From JAJYRX01 sp041655275 (GTDB lineage: Bacteria > Pseudomonadota > Gammaproteobacteria > Burkholderiales > Burkholderiaceae_B), in contig JBBAFU010000006.1 of NCBI GenBank assembly GCA_041655275.1, positions 109,061 through 173,060 of the forward strand: a stretch of DNA of 64,000 nt, in the 5' to 3' direction. Below, piece after piece: positions 1 to 10,215 of the stretch; positions within the stretch are counted from its first letter, which is position 1; every line of letters starts with the position of its first letter. The translations under genes were made by a program, and so were the position numbers. The notes below the pieces were generated by a model, which searched no databases, had not been told where the DNA came from, and was given only the letters and a program-made list of their open reading frames with translations.

Positions 1-599
1 CGCTCCCGTGCTGCGCAGGCGCCCTATGATCTGGAAGATCTCGCGCACGATGCGCGGCGCCAGGCCCAGGCTGGGTTCATCCAGCATCAGCAGCTGCGGC
101 TGGGCCATCAGCGCGCGCGCCACGGCCAGCATCTGGCGCTCGCCGCCCGAAAGCGTGCCGGCCAGCTGCGCCTTGCGCTCGCGCAGGCGCGGAAAAGTCT
201 CGTAGACTTCGTGGATGGTCTCGCGCCAGCCGTGCTTGCCCGCCCGATACAGGCGAAAGCCGCCCAGCAGCAGGTTGTCCTCCACCGTCATGCTGGCAAA
301 CAGCTCGCGGTTTTCCGGGACCAGGCACACGCCCCCGTCCACACGGCGCTCCACCGACCAGTCGGAAATCTCGGCGCCCAGGTATTGCACCGAGCCGTTG
401 GCATTGCCGTTTTGCGGCAAGGCGCCCATGATGGCATTGAGCAGCGTGGATTTACCCGCACCATTGGCGCCGATGACCGTCACGATGCTGCCGCGTGTGA
501 CCATCAGATTGGCGCCCGCCACGGCAGTGACCTTGCCGTAGCGCACGGCAAGATCGTTCACCTGCAGCACCGGGTGTCGCGGCGTGCGCGTGGCGGCGT

Positions 600-603
<4 letters not shown>
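1..603 (-). CDS. livF: LivF-type branched-chain amino acid ABC transporter ATPase (partial, 3' end outside window)
   Basis: ATP-hydrolysing subunit of a high-affinity branched-chain amino acid importer, acting at the inner face of the membrane. About 200 residues are visible. The Walker A motif GANGAGKST lies near residue 45, the signature LSGGERQ near residue 150, and the Walker B/D-loop LMLDEPSLGLAP follows. The gene runs off the left edge, so roughly the last 35-40 residues are missing. The ATG overlaps the stop of the livM-livG fusion (ATGA), so the two are translationally coupled in the leftward liv operon. Family assignment is secure; the exact substrate (Leu/Ile/Val or an amide or urea analogue) cannot be read from the ATPase. 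Confidence 0.9.
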
Positions 604-2471
<1,868 letters not shown>

Positions 2472-2475
2472 GGCG

Positions 2476-3513
2476 TCATTCCTCGTCGTCCAGCTGCTGG
2501 CTGCCAAAGGAGCGCCACAGCAGTACCGGAATGATCAGGGTGAACACGATGACCTCCTTGTAGGCGCTGGCCCAGAAGGACGAAAAGGCCTCGAGGATGC
2601 CCACGAAGATTGCCCCGGCGGCGGTGATGGGATAGCTGACCAGCCCGCCGACGATACCGGCGACGAAGCCCTTCAGGCCGATGATGAAGCCGGTGTCATA
2701 GTAGATGGTCGTCACCGGCGCGATGAGCATGCCCGAAAGCGCACCGATGGCCGCCGCGAGCGTGAAAGTGAGCCGGCCCGACATGCTGGTGCTGATGCCC
2801 ACCAGACGGGCGCCACGCCGGTTCACGGCGGTGGCGCGCAGGGCGCGGCCGTACAGCGTCCTGCCAAAAAACAGCCACAGCGCCAGGATGAGCACCATAC
2901 AGGTGCCCAGCACGAACAGGGTCTGTGCCGACCACATCGTTGCGCCCAGTGCGATCATGCCGTCGACGAAAGGCGGCGTACGCCAGCCTTCGGCGCCGAA
3001 GAAGATGAGCCCCAGACCCGTGAGCGCAAAATGTACCGCCACCGAAACGATGAGCAGCACAAGCACGCTGGCCTCGGCCACGGGCTGGTAGACCAGCCGG
3101 TAGATCATGGGGCCCAGCGGCACCACAAGCACCAGCGACACCAGCACATTGACCCACAGCGGCGCTCCCGCCTGGACCACATAGGGCACGAGCAGATACA
3201 GGGCAAACGGCAGGCCCAGCGTCCACAGCGCCGTGCGCACCAGGCCCCTCGCGCTGCGCGCGCGCAGGGCCGCCAGCACTTCGGCAAGGAATACGACGGC
3301 GCCCGTGATCAGCAACAGCTTGACCGTGCCGGGCACGCGACCGTTGACCATGAATGCCAGGGTGAGCGCACCAAAGGTGACAAACTCTCCCTGGGGAATG
3401 AAAATGACCCGGGTGACCACGAAAACGAGCACCAGGGCCAGACCAAGCAAGGCATAGATGGCCCCGTTCATGATGCCATCCTGCAGCAGGATCAATATGA
3501 TTGTCGAATCCAT
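2476..3513 (-). CDS. livH: LivH-type branched-chain amino acid ABC transporter permease
   Basis: Inner-membrane permease of 345 residues, about eight to ten hydrophobic segments, partner of the LivM domain in the translocation pore. The N-terminal pattern DGIMNGAIYALLGLALVLVF and the later GLKGFVAGIVGGL segment are hallmarks of LivH. The start is placed at the ATG of MDSTII; the open frame extends 7 codons further upstream but into the livK-livH hairpin region. It is the first gene after that hairpin and is followed 4 bases later by the livM-livG fusion. Substrate is inferred from the family and could include other short-chain amino acids or amides. Confidence 0.9.
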   Translation of the reverse strand: MDSTIILILLQDGIMNGAIYALLGLALVLVFVVTRVIFIPQGEFVTFGALTLAFMVNGRVPGTVKLLLITGAVVFLAEVLAALRARSARGLVRTALWTLGLPFALYLLVPYVVQAGAPLWVNVLVSLVLVVPLGPMIYRLVYQPVAEASVLVLLIVSVAVHFALTGLGLIFFGAEGWRTPPFVDGMIALGATMWSAQTLFVLGTCMVLILALWLFFGRTLYGRALRATAVNRRGARLVGISTSMSGRLTFTLAAAIGALSGMLIAPVTTIYYDTGFIIGLKGFVAGIVGGLVSYPITAAGAIFVGILEAFSSFWASAYKEVIVFTLIIPVLLWRSFGSQQLDDEE

Positions 3514-3543
3514 CCGGGGCCACGCCACGACCATGGAAACCGG

Positions 3544-3576
3544 CCGACGGGCAGCGGGTCGTGCGCCGCCCGTCGG
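3544..3576 (-). terminator. Intercistronic hairpin between livK-like gene and livH
   Basis: A perfect 9-bp inverted repeat (CCGACGGGC at 3544-3552 and GCCCGTCGG at 3568-3576, 15-base loop) sits in the 78-base gap between the binding-protein gene and livH. It is not followed by a good U tract in the direction of transcription, so it is more likely an mRNA-stabilising or partially terminating structure. Such a structure would give more binding protein than permease, as in other binding-protein ABC operons. The function is inferred from position. Confidence 0.5.
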
Positions 3577-3591
3577 ATTTCAGGGAAAGGT

Positions 3592-4761
3592 TCAGAGATC
3601 AGGCTGGTAGGTCCACTTGCCATCCACCACCTTGACGATGACGCGTGCACGCTCGTCAAAGCCGGCATGATCGCTGTCGCTCATGTTCATCACACCCTGT
3701 GAGACCGGCAGATTCGTGGTCTGCTCGATGGCATCGCGCAAGGCCTTGCGGAACTCGGGCGTGCCCGGCTTCGCCCCCGCCTTCAGGGCCACCGGTATGG
3801 CGTTGGAAACCAGCATGCCGGCATCCCACAGGTGGCCGCCGAAGGTATTGATGGTGCCTTCACCGTATTTGGCCTCGTAGACGTTCTTGTAGGTGAGTGC
3901 GCTTTCCTTGACCTGATTGTCATCGGCGAGCTGATCGGCCACGAGCAGCGGGCCGGCCGGCAGATACATGTCATTGCAGTCCTTGCCGCAGACGCGCAGG
4001 ACATCGTTGTTGGCCGCACCGTGGGTCTGGTACATGATGCCCTTGTAGCCACGGCTCTTGAGCTCGCTCTGCGGCAGCGCAGCCGGCGTGCCCGAGGCGG
4101 CAACCAGCACCCCGTCCGGCCTGGCCGACAGCAGCTTCAGCGTCTGGCCCGTCACGCTGGTATCGGTACGCCCGAAACGCTCGACCGCCACCAGCTTGAT
4201 GCCCTTGGGCTCGGCCGCGCGGGTCATCTCTTCCAGCCAGCCTTCGCCGTAGGCGTCATGGAAGCCGATGAAGCCCAGGGTCTTCACGCCATGCTTCTCC
4301 ATGGCATCGGCCAGCGCGCTGGCCATCAGGCGGTCATTCTGCGGCGTCTTGAAGACCCACAGGCGAGGCCCTTCAACCGGCTCCACGATCTTGGCACCCG
4401 CGGCCACGCTGATCATGGCCGTGCCCGTCTCATCGGCCACATCGATCATGCCCAGGGAGCCCGGCGTGGCCGTGGTGCCGAGCACGACATCCACCTTGTC
4501 TTCGGCCGTGAGCTTGCGCATGTTCTTCACAGCCAGCGTCATGTCGGTCGCGTCATCAAGAATGATGTACTCGATGGACTGGCCCTCGATCTCGGTGGGC
4601 AGCAGCGATACCGTGTTGCGCTCGGGAATGCCCAGCGAGGCCGCCGGACCCGAGGTCGACAGGATGACGCCGACCTTGATCTGTGCACCGGCCATCATGG
4701 GCAGGCTCAGGGCAAGTGCACCTGCCAGCAGGGAAAGCTTGTGGGAAGCATGAAGATTCAT
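3592..4761 (-). CDS. Periplasmic branched-chain amino acid-type substrate-binding protein
   Basis: Type I periplasmic binding protein of 389 residues that would deliver substrate to the LivHMGF transporter. Residues 1-26 form a Sec signal peptide ending at Ala-Gly-Ala before QIKVGVILS. The segments VILSTSGPAASLG and VVLGTTATPGSLGM line the ligand cleft in the Leu/Ile/Val/amide-binding family. The ATG at 4761 is preferred over the adjoining TTG because AGGAG lies six bases upstream of it. It is first in the leftward liv operon and divergent from msrB. The cargo could be Leu/Ile/Val, short amides, urea or an aromatic acid; the sequence does not decide. Confidence 0.85.
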   Translation of the reverse strand: MNLHASHKLSLLAGALALSLPMMAGAQIKVGVILSTSGPAASLGIPERNTVSLLPTEIEGQSIEYIILDDATDMTLAVKNMRKLTAEDKVDVVLGTTATPGSLGMIDVADETGTAMISVAAGAKIVEPVEGPRLWVFKTPQNDRLMASALADAMEKHGVKTLGFIGFHDAYGEGWLEEMTRAAEPKGIKLVAVERFGRTDTSVTGQTLKLLSARPDGVLVAASGTPAALPQSELKSRGYKGIMYQTHGAANNDVLRVCGKDCNDMYLPAGPLLVADQLADDNQVKESALTYKNVYEAKYGEGTINTFGGHLWDAGMLVSNAIPVALKAGAKPGTPEFRKALRDAIEQTTNLPVSQGVMNMSDSDHAGFDERARVIVKVVDGKWTYQPDL

Positions 4762-4964
4762 CAAAGTCTCCTGGAATTTCGGGGTTCTTGCACTATTGTT
4801 TTACGGCATATACTGGCTGGCGGACTCCTGCTCGCAGGCGCGCAGCAGCTAGCACAATACCACGCCGGCCAAAGACATGCAGCGACGCCGTGACAGCCGT
4901 GCGCAAACTCGTCTAACATCATGGGCAGGCTCTGAATTTTCAGGGCATCAACACCGTGATAACC
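4762..4964. promoter_or_regulatory. Divergent intergenic region, liv operon / msrB
   Basis: About 200 bases with no plausible gene separate the leftward liv operon from the rightward msrB cluster and must hold both promoters. On the minus strand a TATATG-like -10 candidate lies about 50 bases upstream of the binding-protein gene. I cannot identify an operator with confidence. Confidence 0.4.
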
Positions 4965-5387
4965 ATGCCTAAAGTTGACAAAGCAGTTGACAAGACCGAT
5001 GCACAGTGGCGGGCCGAGCTCTCGCCGCAAGCCTATGCCGTCACGCGACGCAAAGGCACGGAAAAGCCCTTCTCGGGCGCATACTGGGATCACCGCGCCG
5101 CCGGAATCTATCGCTGCATCGGATGCGGCACGCCCCTGTTCGCTTCCGACACGAAGTTCGATGCCGGCTGCGGCTGGCCCAGCTATTTCGAACCACTGAT
5201 CGCCGAAAACATCCGCGAGGCGGTGGACACCAGCCACGGCATGGTGCGCACCGAGGTACTGTGCAATGTCTGCGATGCCCACCTGGGGCATGTGTTTCCC
5301 GACGGGCCGCCGCCCACCGGCCTGCGCTACTGCATCAACTCCGTTGCACTGGCCTTCGAAGCCGTCGACGCCACAGACGAATCATGA
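4965..5387 (+). CDS. msrB: Peptide-methionine (R)-S-oxide reductase MsrB
   Basis: Repairs oxidised protein methionine by reducing the R-sulfoxide, in the cytoplasm. The 140-residue protein has the complete SelR fold signature. Two zinc-binding pairs, CIGC and CNVC, flank the GCGWPSYF motif. The catalytic cysteine is Cys123 in RYCINS, with the conserved HLGHVFPDGP just before it. The start is the ATG of MPKVDK; a GTG nine bases upstream is in frame but lacks a better ribosome site. Its TGA overlaps the ATG of yciB, so the two are coupled. No MsrA domain is fused. Confidence 0.95.
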   Translation: MPKVDKAVDKTDAQWRAELSPQAYAVTRRKGTEKPFSGAYWDHRAAGIYRCIGCGTPLFASDTKFDAGCGWPSYFEPLIAENIREAVDTSHGMVRTEVLCNVCDAHLGHVFPDGPPPTGLRYCINSVALAFEAVDATDES

Positions 5388-5974
5388 AAAAATTCCTGTT
5401 CGACCTGTTTCCCCTGCTGCTCTTCTTCGGGGCATTCAAGTTCACCGATGACATCTTCATCGCCACCGCCGTCGCCATCGCTGCGGCACTGGGGCAGTTT
5501 GCCTGGCTGCGGCTGCGCCGCCACCGCATTGAAGTCATGCACTGGATCAATCTGGCCGTCATCGTCGTGTTTGGCGGCGCCACGCTGTTCTTCCACAACG
5601 ATGTGTTCATCAAGTGGAAGCCGACCGTGCTCTACTGGCTGTTCGGTGCCATCCTGCTGGGTGCACGCTACCTGATGGGCCGCAACGTCGTCCAGGCCAT
5701 CATGGGCGGGCAGGTCAGCCTGCCCACGGCGGCCTGGGAACGCATGAATGCCAGCTGGGCCGGTTTCTTCGTGCTGGCGGGCGGCCTGAACCTCTATGTG
5801 GCATTTTCGGGGAACTATACCGAGGCACAGTGGGTCAATTTCAAGGTGTTCGGCCTGATGATACTGCTGGTCGCCTTCGTGATCGTGCAGTCGATCTGGC
5901 TTTCCAGACATATGGTCGAAGCCGATGACACCGGGGCGGGCGCCCCGAAGGTCGATCACAAGGAGCAGGGATGA
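5384..5974 (+). CDS. yciB: YciB/septation protein A family inner-membrane protein
   Basis: A 196-residue inner-membrane protein with about five hydrophobic segments, full length for the YciB (IspZ/septation protein A) family. The family is linked to intracellular septation and envelope integrity in Gram-negative bacteria. Typical features are the opening MKKFLFDLFPLLLFF, the conserved WKPTVLYW segment and NASWAGFFVLAGGLNLYVAF. The gene begins inside the msrB stop and ends inside the bolA start (ATGA at both joints), giving a tightly coupled msrB-yciB-bolA run. The molecular activity of the family is still unclear. Confidence 0.92.
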   Translation: MKKFLFDLFPLLLFFGAFKFTDDIFIATAVAIAAALGQFAWLRLRRHRIEVMHWINLAVIVVFGGATLFFHNDVFIKWKPTVLYWLFGAILLGARYLMGRNVVQAIMGGQVSLPTAAWERMNASWAGFFVLAGGLNLYVAFSGNYTEAQWVNFKVFGLMILLVAFVIVQSIWLSRHMVEADDTGAGAPKVDHKEQG

Positions 5975-6237
5975 ATCCGGCGCAACGCAAGGCATTGATA
6001 GCGGAACGGCTGGCTGCGCTGCAGCCCACCCATCTTGAAATCATCGACGAATCGCATCTGCATATCGGTCATGAAGGCGCACGCGACGGTGCAGGGCACT
6101 ATCGCGTCATCATTGCATCGCCCCGGTTCAGGGGGCTGGCGCCGCTGGCTCGCCATCGCAAGGTCTACGGACTGCTCGAAGACCTCATCCCGCATCCGGT
6201 TCACGCCCTTGCCATCCAGGCAAAGGTTCACTCTTAG
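5971..6237 (+). CDS. BolA family protein
   Basis: Small 88-residue BolA/IbaG-type protein. Family members pair with monothiol glutaredoxins in iron-sulfur trafficking and influence cell shape and stress gene expression. The core pattern is present: HLEIIDESHLHIGHEG, then HYRVIIASPRFRG, then the RHRKVYGLLEDLI helix, which holds the invariant histidine. It overlaps yciB by four bases and precedes the foldase gene. Placement beside yciB and a PpiC-type foldase is common in Burkholderiales. Confidence 0.92.
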   Translation: MNPAQRKALIAERLAALQPTHLEIIDESHLHIGHEGARDGAGHYRVIIASPRFRGLAPLARHRKVYGLLEDLIPHPVHALAIQAKVHS

Positions 6238-6255
6238 ATAGTTGAAAGGAAACTC

Positions 6256-7038
6256 ATGAAACGTCTCATCTTCATCGCTGCCGCCTGCACGCTGGCCCTG
6301 CCCCTGCACGCCCAGACCATTGCCTCGGTCAACGGCGAAGCCATCACCCAGGACAAACTTGACAGCTTTGTCGCATTGCTGGTCGGCCAGGGCGCAACCG
6401 ACAGTGATGAGTTGCGTACCCGTGTCAAGCAGGAGATGATCAACCGCCTCGTGGCGGTACAGGCGGCGCGCAAGGCCGGCCTGGACAAGAACCCCGAAAT
6501 CGTGCAGGAAATCGAGCTGGCCAACCAGGGCATACTGGTGCGCGCGCTCATGACGGATCATCTTGATCGCAATCCCATCAGCGACGAGACGCTGAAGGCG
6601 GAATACGAGAAGATCCGTGCCGAAGAAACAAAGGAGCCGGAATATAAGGTCAGGCATATCCTGGTCAAGGAAGAAGCTGAAGCCACGGCACTGATCGCCG
6701 ACATCAAGGCCGGGCGCCAGGAATTTGCCGAAGCCGCCGGCAAGGTCTCCATTGATCCCGGCAGCGGCAAGAACGGGGGTGAGCTCGGCTGGGCGCCGGC
6801 CGCCAACTACGTACCCGAGTTTGCCGAGGCCGTGCGCACACTCGGCAAGGGCGGCATGTCGGAAACGCCCGTCGAGTCACAGTTCGGCTGGCATGTCATC
6901 CTTGTGGACGACGAGCGCCCCGCCTCCTTCCCCGAGTTCGAGGACATCCGCACCCAGCTCGAAGAGATGATGCGCCAGCAGCAGCTTGCCAGCTTCCAGC
7001 AGGCGCTGCTCGAGAAGGCCGAAATCACCGAAAACTAG
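6256..7038 (+). CDS. PpiC/SurA-type periplasmic peptidyl-prolyl isomerase
   Basis: Parvulin-class foldase of 260 residues, expected to assist folding of exported proteins in the periplasm. Residues 1-19 are a signal peptide ending in HAQ. A SurA-like helical N domain (about 25-120) precedes a single rotamase domain (about 128-225) with the family motifs YKVRHILVKEEAEA, GGELGW and FGWHVILVDD. It has a helical C-terminal tail and no second rotamase domain, so it resembles PrsA-like or Par27-type parvulins more than full SurA. The TAG stop shares bases with the stop of convergent ligA. A good Shine-Dalgarno (GAAAGGAAAC) precedes the start. Confidence 0.9.
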   Translation: MKRLIFIAAACTLALPLHAQTIASVNGEAITQDKLDSFVALLVGQGATDSDELRTRVKQEMINRLVAVQAARKAGLDKNPEIVQEIELANQGILVRALMTDHLDRNPISDETLKAEYEKIRAEETKEPEYKVRHILVKEEAEATALIADIKAGRQEFAEAAGKVSIDPGSGKNGGELGWAPAANYVPEFAEAVRTLGKGGMSETPVESQFGWHVILVDDERPASFPEFEDIRTQLEEMMRQQQLASFQQALLEKAEITEN

Positions 7039-9098
7039 GGAACCGTGTCGCCGGGCTCGCCCAGCAGGGCCCTGAGCCCGGCCTCATCGAGCACGCGCAC
7101 CTCCAGCGCCTGTGCACGCGCCAGTTTGCTGCCGGCATCCGCGCCGGCAACCACATAACTGGTCTTGCGCGACACCGAACCGCTCACCTTGCCGCCGGCC
7201 GCCAGGATATGGCGGCTGGCCTCCTCGCGCGTCCAGTTCGGCAGTGTTCCGGTCAGGACCAGAGTGAGGCCTTCCAGCGGCAAGGCCTGATCCGCACTGT
7301 CGCCGGTCTCGACCGCCCGGGGCTGAACGCCGGCGGCAAGCAACGCGTCCAGCACCTCCCGGTTGTGTGCTTCGGCCAGAAAGCGCGCCAGTGAGCCGGC
7401 CACAACCGGTCCGACATCGGCCACCGACAGAAAGTCTTCCTCGTGCGCCTGGAGCACCGCCTCGAGCGTACCGAAGTGGCGCGCCAGAGCCCGCGCCGTG
7501 GTTTCACCCACATGGCGGATACCCAGCGCATACAGCAGGCGCTCCAGCGCAGGCCGGCGTGCCTTGTCCAGGGCCGCCACCAGGTTTGCCGCGGATTTCG
7601 GGCCCATGCGCTCCAGCCCGGCCAGCTCGTCGGCTTGCAGGGTGAACAGGTCCGCAAGCGTTGCAACGCGTCCGCCGTCAACCAGCTGATCGATCAGCTT
7701 CTCGCCCAGACCGTCGATATCCAGAGCCTTGCGCCCCACGGCATGCAGCAGCATCTGCTTGCGCTGCGCCGGACAGAACAGCCCGCCGGTGCAGCGTGCC
7801 ACAGCCTCGCCCTCGGGCCGTTCTATCGCCGAGCCGCAGACCGGGCACTGTGCGGGCATGACAAAGGGGCGCGCCTGTGCGGGACGGCGCTCGCGCACCA
7901 CCCCCGCCACCTCGGGAATCACATCACCTGCGCGCCGCACGATGACGGTGTCGCCGATATGCACGTCCTTGCGACGGATCTCATCTTCGTTGTGCAGGGT
8001 GGCATTCGTGACCGTGACCCCGCCGACAAAGACCGGCCGCAGGCGCGCCACCGGCGTGATCGCCCCCGTACGCCCCACCTGGACTTCGATGTCCAGCAGT
8101 TCGGTCATTTCTTCCTGGGCCGGAAACTTGTGGGCCAGGGCATAGCGCGGCGCACGCGCAACATGGCCCAGCACCTCCTGCGCGCGCAAGCTATCGACCT
8201 TGTAGACCACGCCATCGATCTCGAAAGGCAGCGCCGGGCGCACGTGCAGCGTGCGTGCATGGAAATCCAGCAGGCCGGCGGCGCCCTGCACACGCTCGCG
8301 GCCGGGGCTGACCGGCAGGCCCATGCTGGCCAGCCATTCGAGCACCGCCGAATGCCGGTCGCAAGGCGGCTGATCCGGCCCCAGGAGCTCGCCCCAGCCA
8401 TAGGCGTAGAAGCGCAGCGGGCGCCGGGCCGTCACGCGCGGGTCAAGCTGGCGCAGGCTGCCGGCCGCAGCATTGCGTGGGTTGACGAAGACTTTCGCGC
8501 CCTGCGCCTCCTGGGCGCGGTTCAGTGTCTCGAAATCGGCACGGCGTATGAGCACCTCGCCACGCACCTCAAGCACCCGCGGCGCCTCGCCGCGAAGCCG
8601 CAGGGGAATCGAGCGCAGGGTGCGCATATTGGCGGTGATGTCCTCGCCCACCTGACCGTCGCCGCGCGTGGCCGCCTGCACCATGAGGCCGTCCTCATAG
8701 CGCACGCTCACGGCCAGGCCGTCGAACTTGTACTCGGCCTGATAGCCGATCGCCGCATCGGCATCCAGCAGACCGGCCTGGCGCAGGGTGTCGCACAGGC
8801 GACGATCAAAGGCCAGCACCTCTTCTGCGGAAAAGGCATTCGCCAGCGACAGCATGGCCACGGCATGGCGCACGCTCCCGAAAGCATCCGACGCCGGTGC
8901 ACCCACGCGCCGGGTGGGTGAATCGGGGCGCACCAGTTCGGGATGCGCCGCTTCCAGCGCCTCGAGTTCGCGCATCAGGCGATCGTATTCCGCATCCGGA
9001 ACAACGGGTGCATCAAGCACGTAATAATGATGGTTGTGCGCATCGATCTGCGCACGCAGGGCGATGATGCGCTCGGACGCAGACGGGCCGGCCGGCAT
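7035..9098 (-). CDS. ligA: NAD-dependent DNA ligase LigA
   Basis: Seals nicks in duplex DNA during replication and repair using NAD+. The frame is full length (687 residues). It begins with the Ia domain (HNHHYYVLD), then the adenylation motif KFDGLAV with its nucleophilic lysine. An OB fold follows, then a zinc finger (CPVCGSAIE, with the paired C-x4-5-C), a helix-hairpin-helix region and a C-terminal BRCT domain (LVLTGTLPNWTREEA). The ATG giving MPAGPS was chosen; an in-frame GTG at 9107 directly abuts the zipA stop and is possible. It is last in the smc-zipA-ligA run, and its stop overlaps that of convergent ppiC. Confidence 0.95.
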   Translation of the reverse strand: MPAGPSASERIIALRAQIDAHNHHYYVLDAPVVPDAEYDRLMRELEALEAAHPELVRPDSPTRRVGAPASDAFGSVRHAVAMLSLANAFSAEEVLAFDRRLCDTLRQAGLLDADAAIGYQAEYKFDGLAVSVRYEDGLMVQAATRGDGQVGEDITANMRTLRSIPLRLRGEAPRVLEVRGEVLIRRADFETLNRAQEAQGAKVFVNPRNAAAGSLRQLDPRVTARRPLRFYAYGWGELLGPDQPPCDRHSAVLEWLASMGLPVSPGRERVQGAAGLLDFHARTLHVRPALPFEIDGVVYKVDSLRAQEVLGHVARAPRYALAHKFPAQEEMTELLDIEVQVGRTGAITPVARLRPVFVGGVTVTNATLHNEDEIRRKDVHIGDTVIVRRAGDVIPEVAGVVRERRPAQARPFVMPAQCPVCGSAIERPEGEAVARCTGGLFCPAQRKQMLLHAVGRKALDIDGLGEKLIDQLVDGGRVATLADLFTLQADELAGLERMGPKSAANLVAALDKARRPALERLLYALGIRHVGETTARALARHFGTLEAVLQAHEEDFLSVADVGPVVAGSLARFLAEAHNREVLDALLAAGVQPRAVETGDSADQALPLEGLTLVLTGTLPNWTREEASRHILAAGGKVSGSVSRKTSYVVAGADAGSKLARAQALEVRVLDEAGLRALLGEPGDTVP

Positions 9099-9107
9099 GG
9101 CACGCAC

Positions 9108-10148
9108 TCAGGAAAACACGCGCGCCGTGCGCGCATCGCCCGCGGGGTAACCCGCTTCCTCCAGGCGCTGGTAGCGCTCGTGCAGCTGGCCATCAAGGAC
9201 GGCATCGGCATGTTCGGGCAGCACATGTCCCTGATCATCCAGCAGCACGCCATCAAGCTGACCGGCAAGATCGCGCCCTACGCTTGCCATGCGGCTGAAA
9301 GCCTGCTCATCGGCCGGACTGTTGGGAAGATCCAGCAGAAACTCCAGGCGCTGTACCTGCCCGTTGCGCTCCTCACCCGGAACCTGACCGTCAAAAAGAA
9401 CGGAAAAGTGCGCCGGCCCCTGCCTGGACGGCCAGATGAACACCCCGTCCGAGTGCGCGAAACCCATCGCCGTCATGGCGGCGGCAATCGCGCGTGCATC
9501 CCGGGGAGCACGCAGGCCCAGCTGCAGGCCCACCTGGGCATCCAGACCGGCACACCGGGCATCAAGCTCGGCACCGCGACGCAGGACTTCATCAAGCTCG
9601 GGGCCCTCGACGTGGCCATCGAACGCCTGGGCGATGCCCTGGGCCGCCGTCCACAGCCGGGACCACTCCACATCGCTGAGCGCACCACTGCGATTGGCCA
9701 GCAGCACGGCAAACTGGAGTGCGACATAGCGTGTATCCGGGCGCAGGCGCACATGATGACCGCCCGCCTCCGCTTCGGCGAATATGCGCACGGGCTTGGT
9801 TCCCGTATGGTTCAACCCGCTCACCGCAGCATACAGGCTGGCGGCGTCCACTGGCTGAACAAAGCCGACATCGATCACCAGCTCGATCGCCGGATCAATC
9901 TCGGTGGCGTCGTCGTCCCCGGGCGCGACGGCCGGCTCACCCTCGCTTGCGGGCGGGGCCATGCCCAGCCCGGGTTCGCGCCGTCCCGGATGTGCGCCTT
10001 CCGGACCCATGAGCGGGTCGGGCGTGCGTTCCGACAGATGCGCCTGCATGCGTTGACGTATGCGCCGGTCCTGCCACCAGTTGAAGACCACGACCGCCAG
10101 AATCAGCAGTACGCCAAGAAGAATCAAACCAATTTGCAAGTCGCTCAT
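9108..10148 (-). CDS. zipA: ZipA-like FtsZ-binding cell division protein
   Basis: Bitopic division protein that tethers FtsZ polymers to the membrane. Of 346 residues, about 6-25 form the single N-terminal membrane anchor (LILLGVLLILAVVVFNWW), with a short basic stretch after it. A Pro/Gly/Glu-rich flexible linker runs to about residue 85. The remainder matches a ZipA C-terminal FtsZ-binding domain. Position between smc and ligA supports the call, since this order is conserved in beta- and gammaproteobacteria. The domain is diverged from enteric ZipA, so residue-level contacts cannot be claimed. Confidence 0.85.
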   Translation of the reverse strand: MSDLQIGLILLGVLLILAVVVFNWWQDRRIRQRMQAHLSERTPDPLMGPEGAHPGRREPGLGMAPPASEGEPAVAPGDDDATEIDPAIELVIDVGFVQPVDAASLYAAVSGLNHTGTKPVRIFAEAEAGGHHVRLRPDTRYVALQFAVLLANRSGALSDVEWSRLWTAAQGIAQAFDGHVEGPELDEVLRRGAELDARCAGLDAQVGLQLGLRAPRDARAIAAAMTAMGFAHSDGVFIWPSRQGPAHFSVLFDGQVPGEERNGQVQRLEFLLDLPNSPADEQAFSRMASVGRDLAGQLDGVLLDDQGHVLPEHADAVLDGQLHERYQRLEEAGYPAGDARTARVFS

Positions 10149-10215
10149 TACCAGCCCCGCTCGTCACCAGCATCGCCCATCACCAGTTCCATTATCCCGC
10201 CCACACCCGGATTCG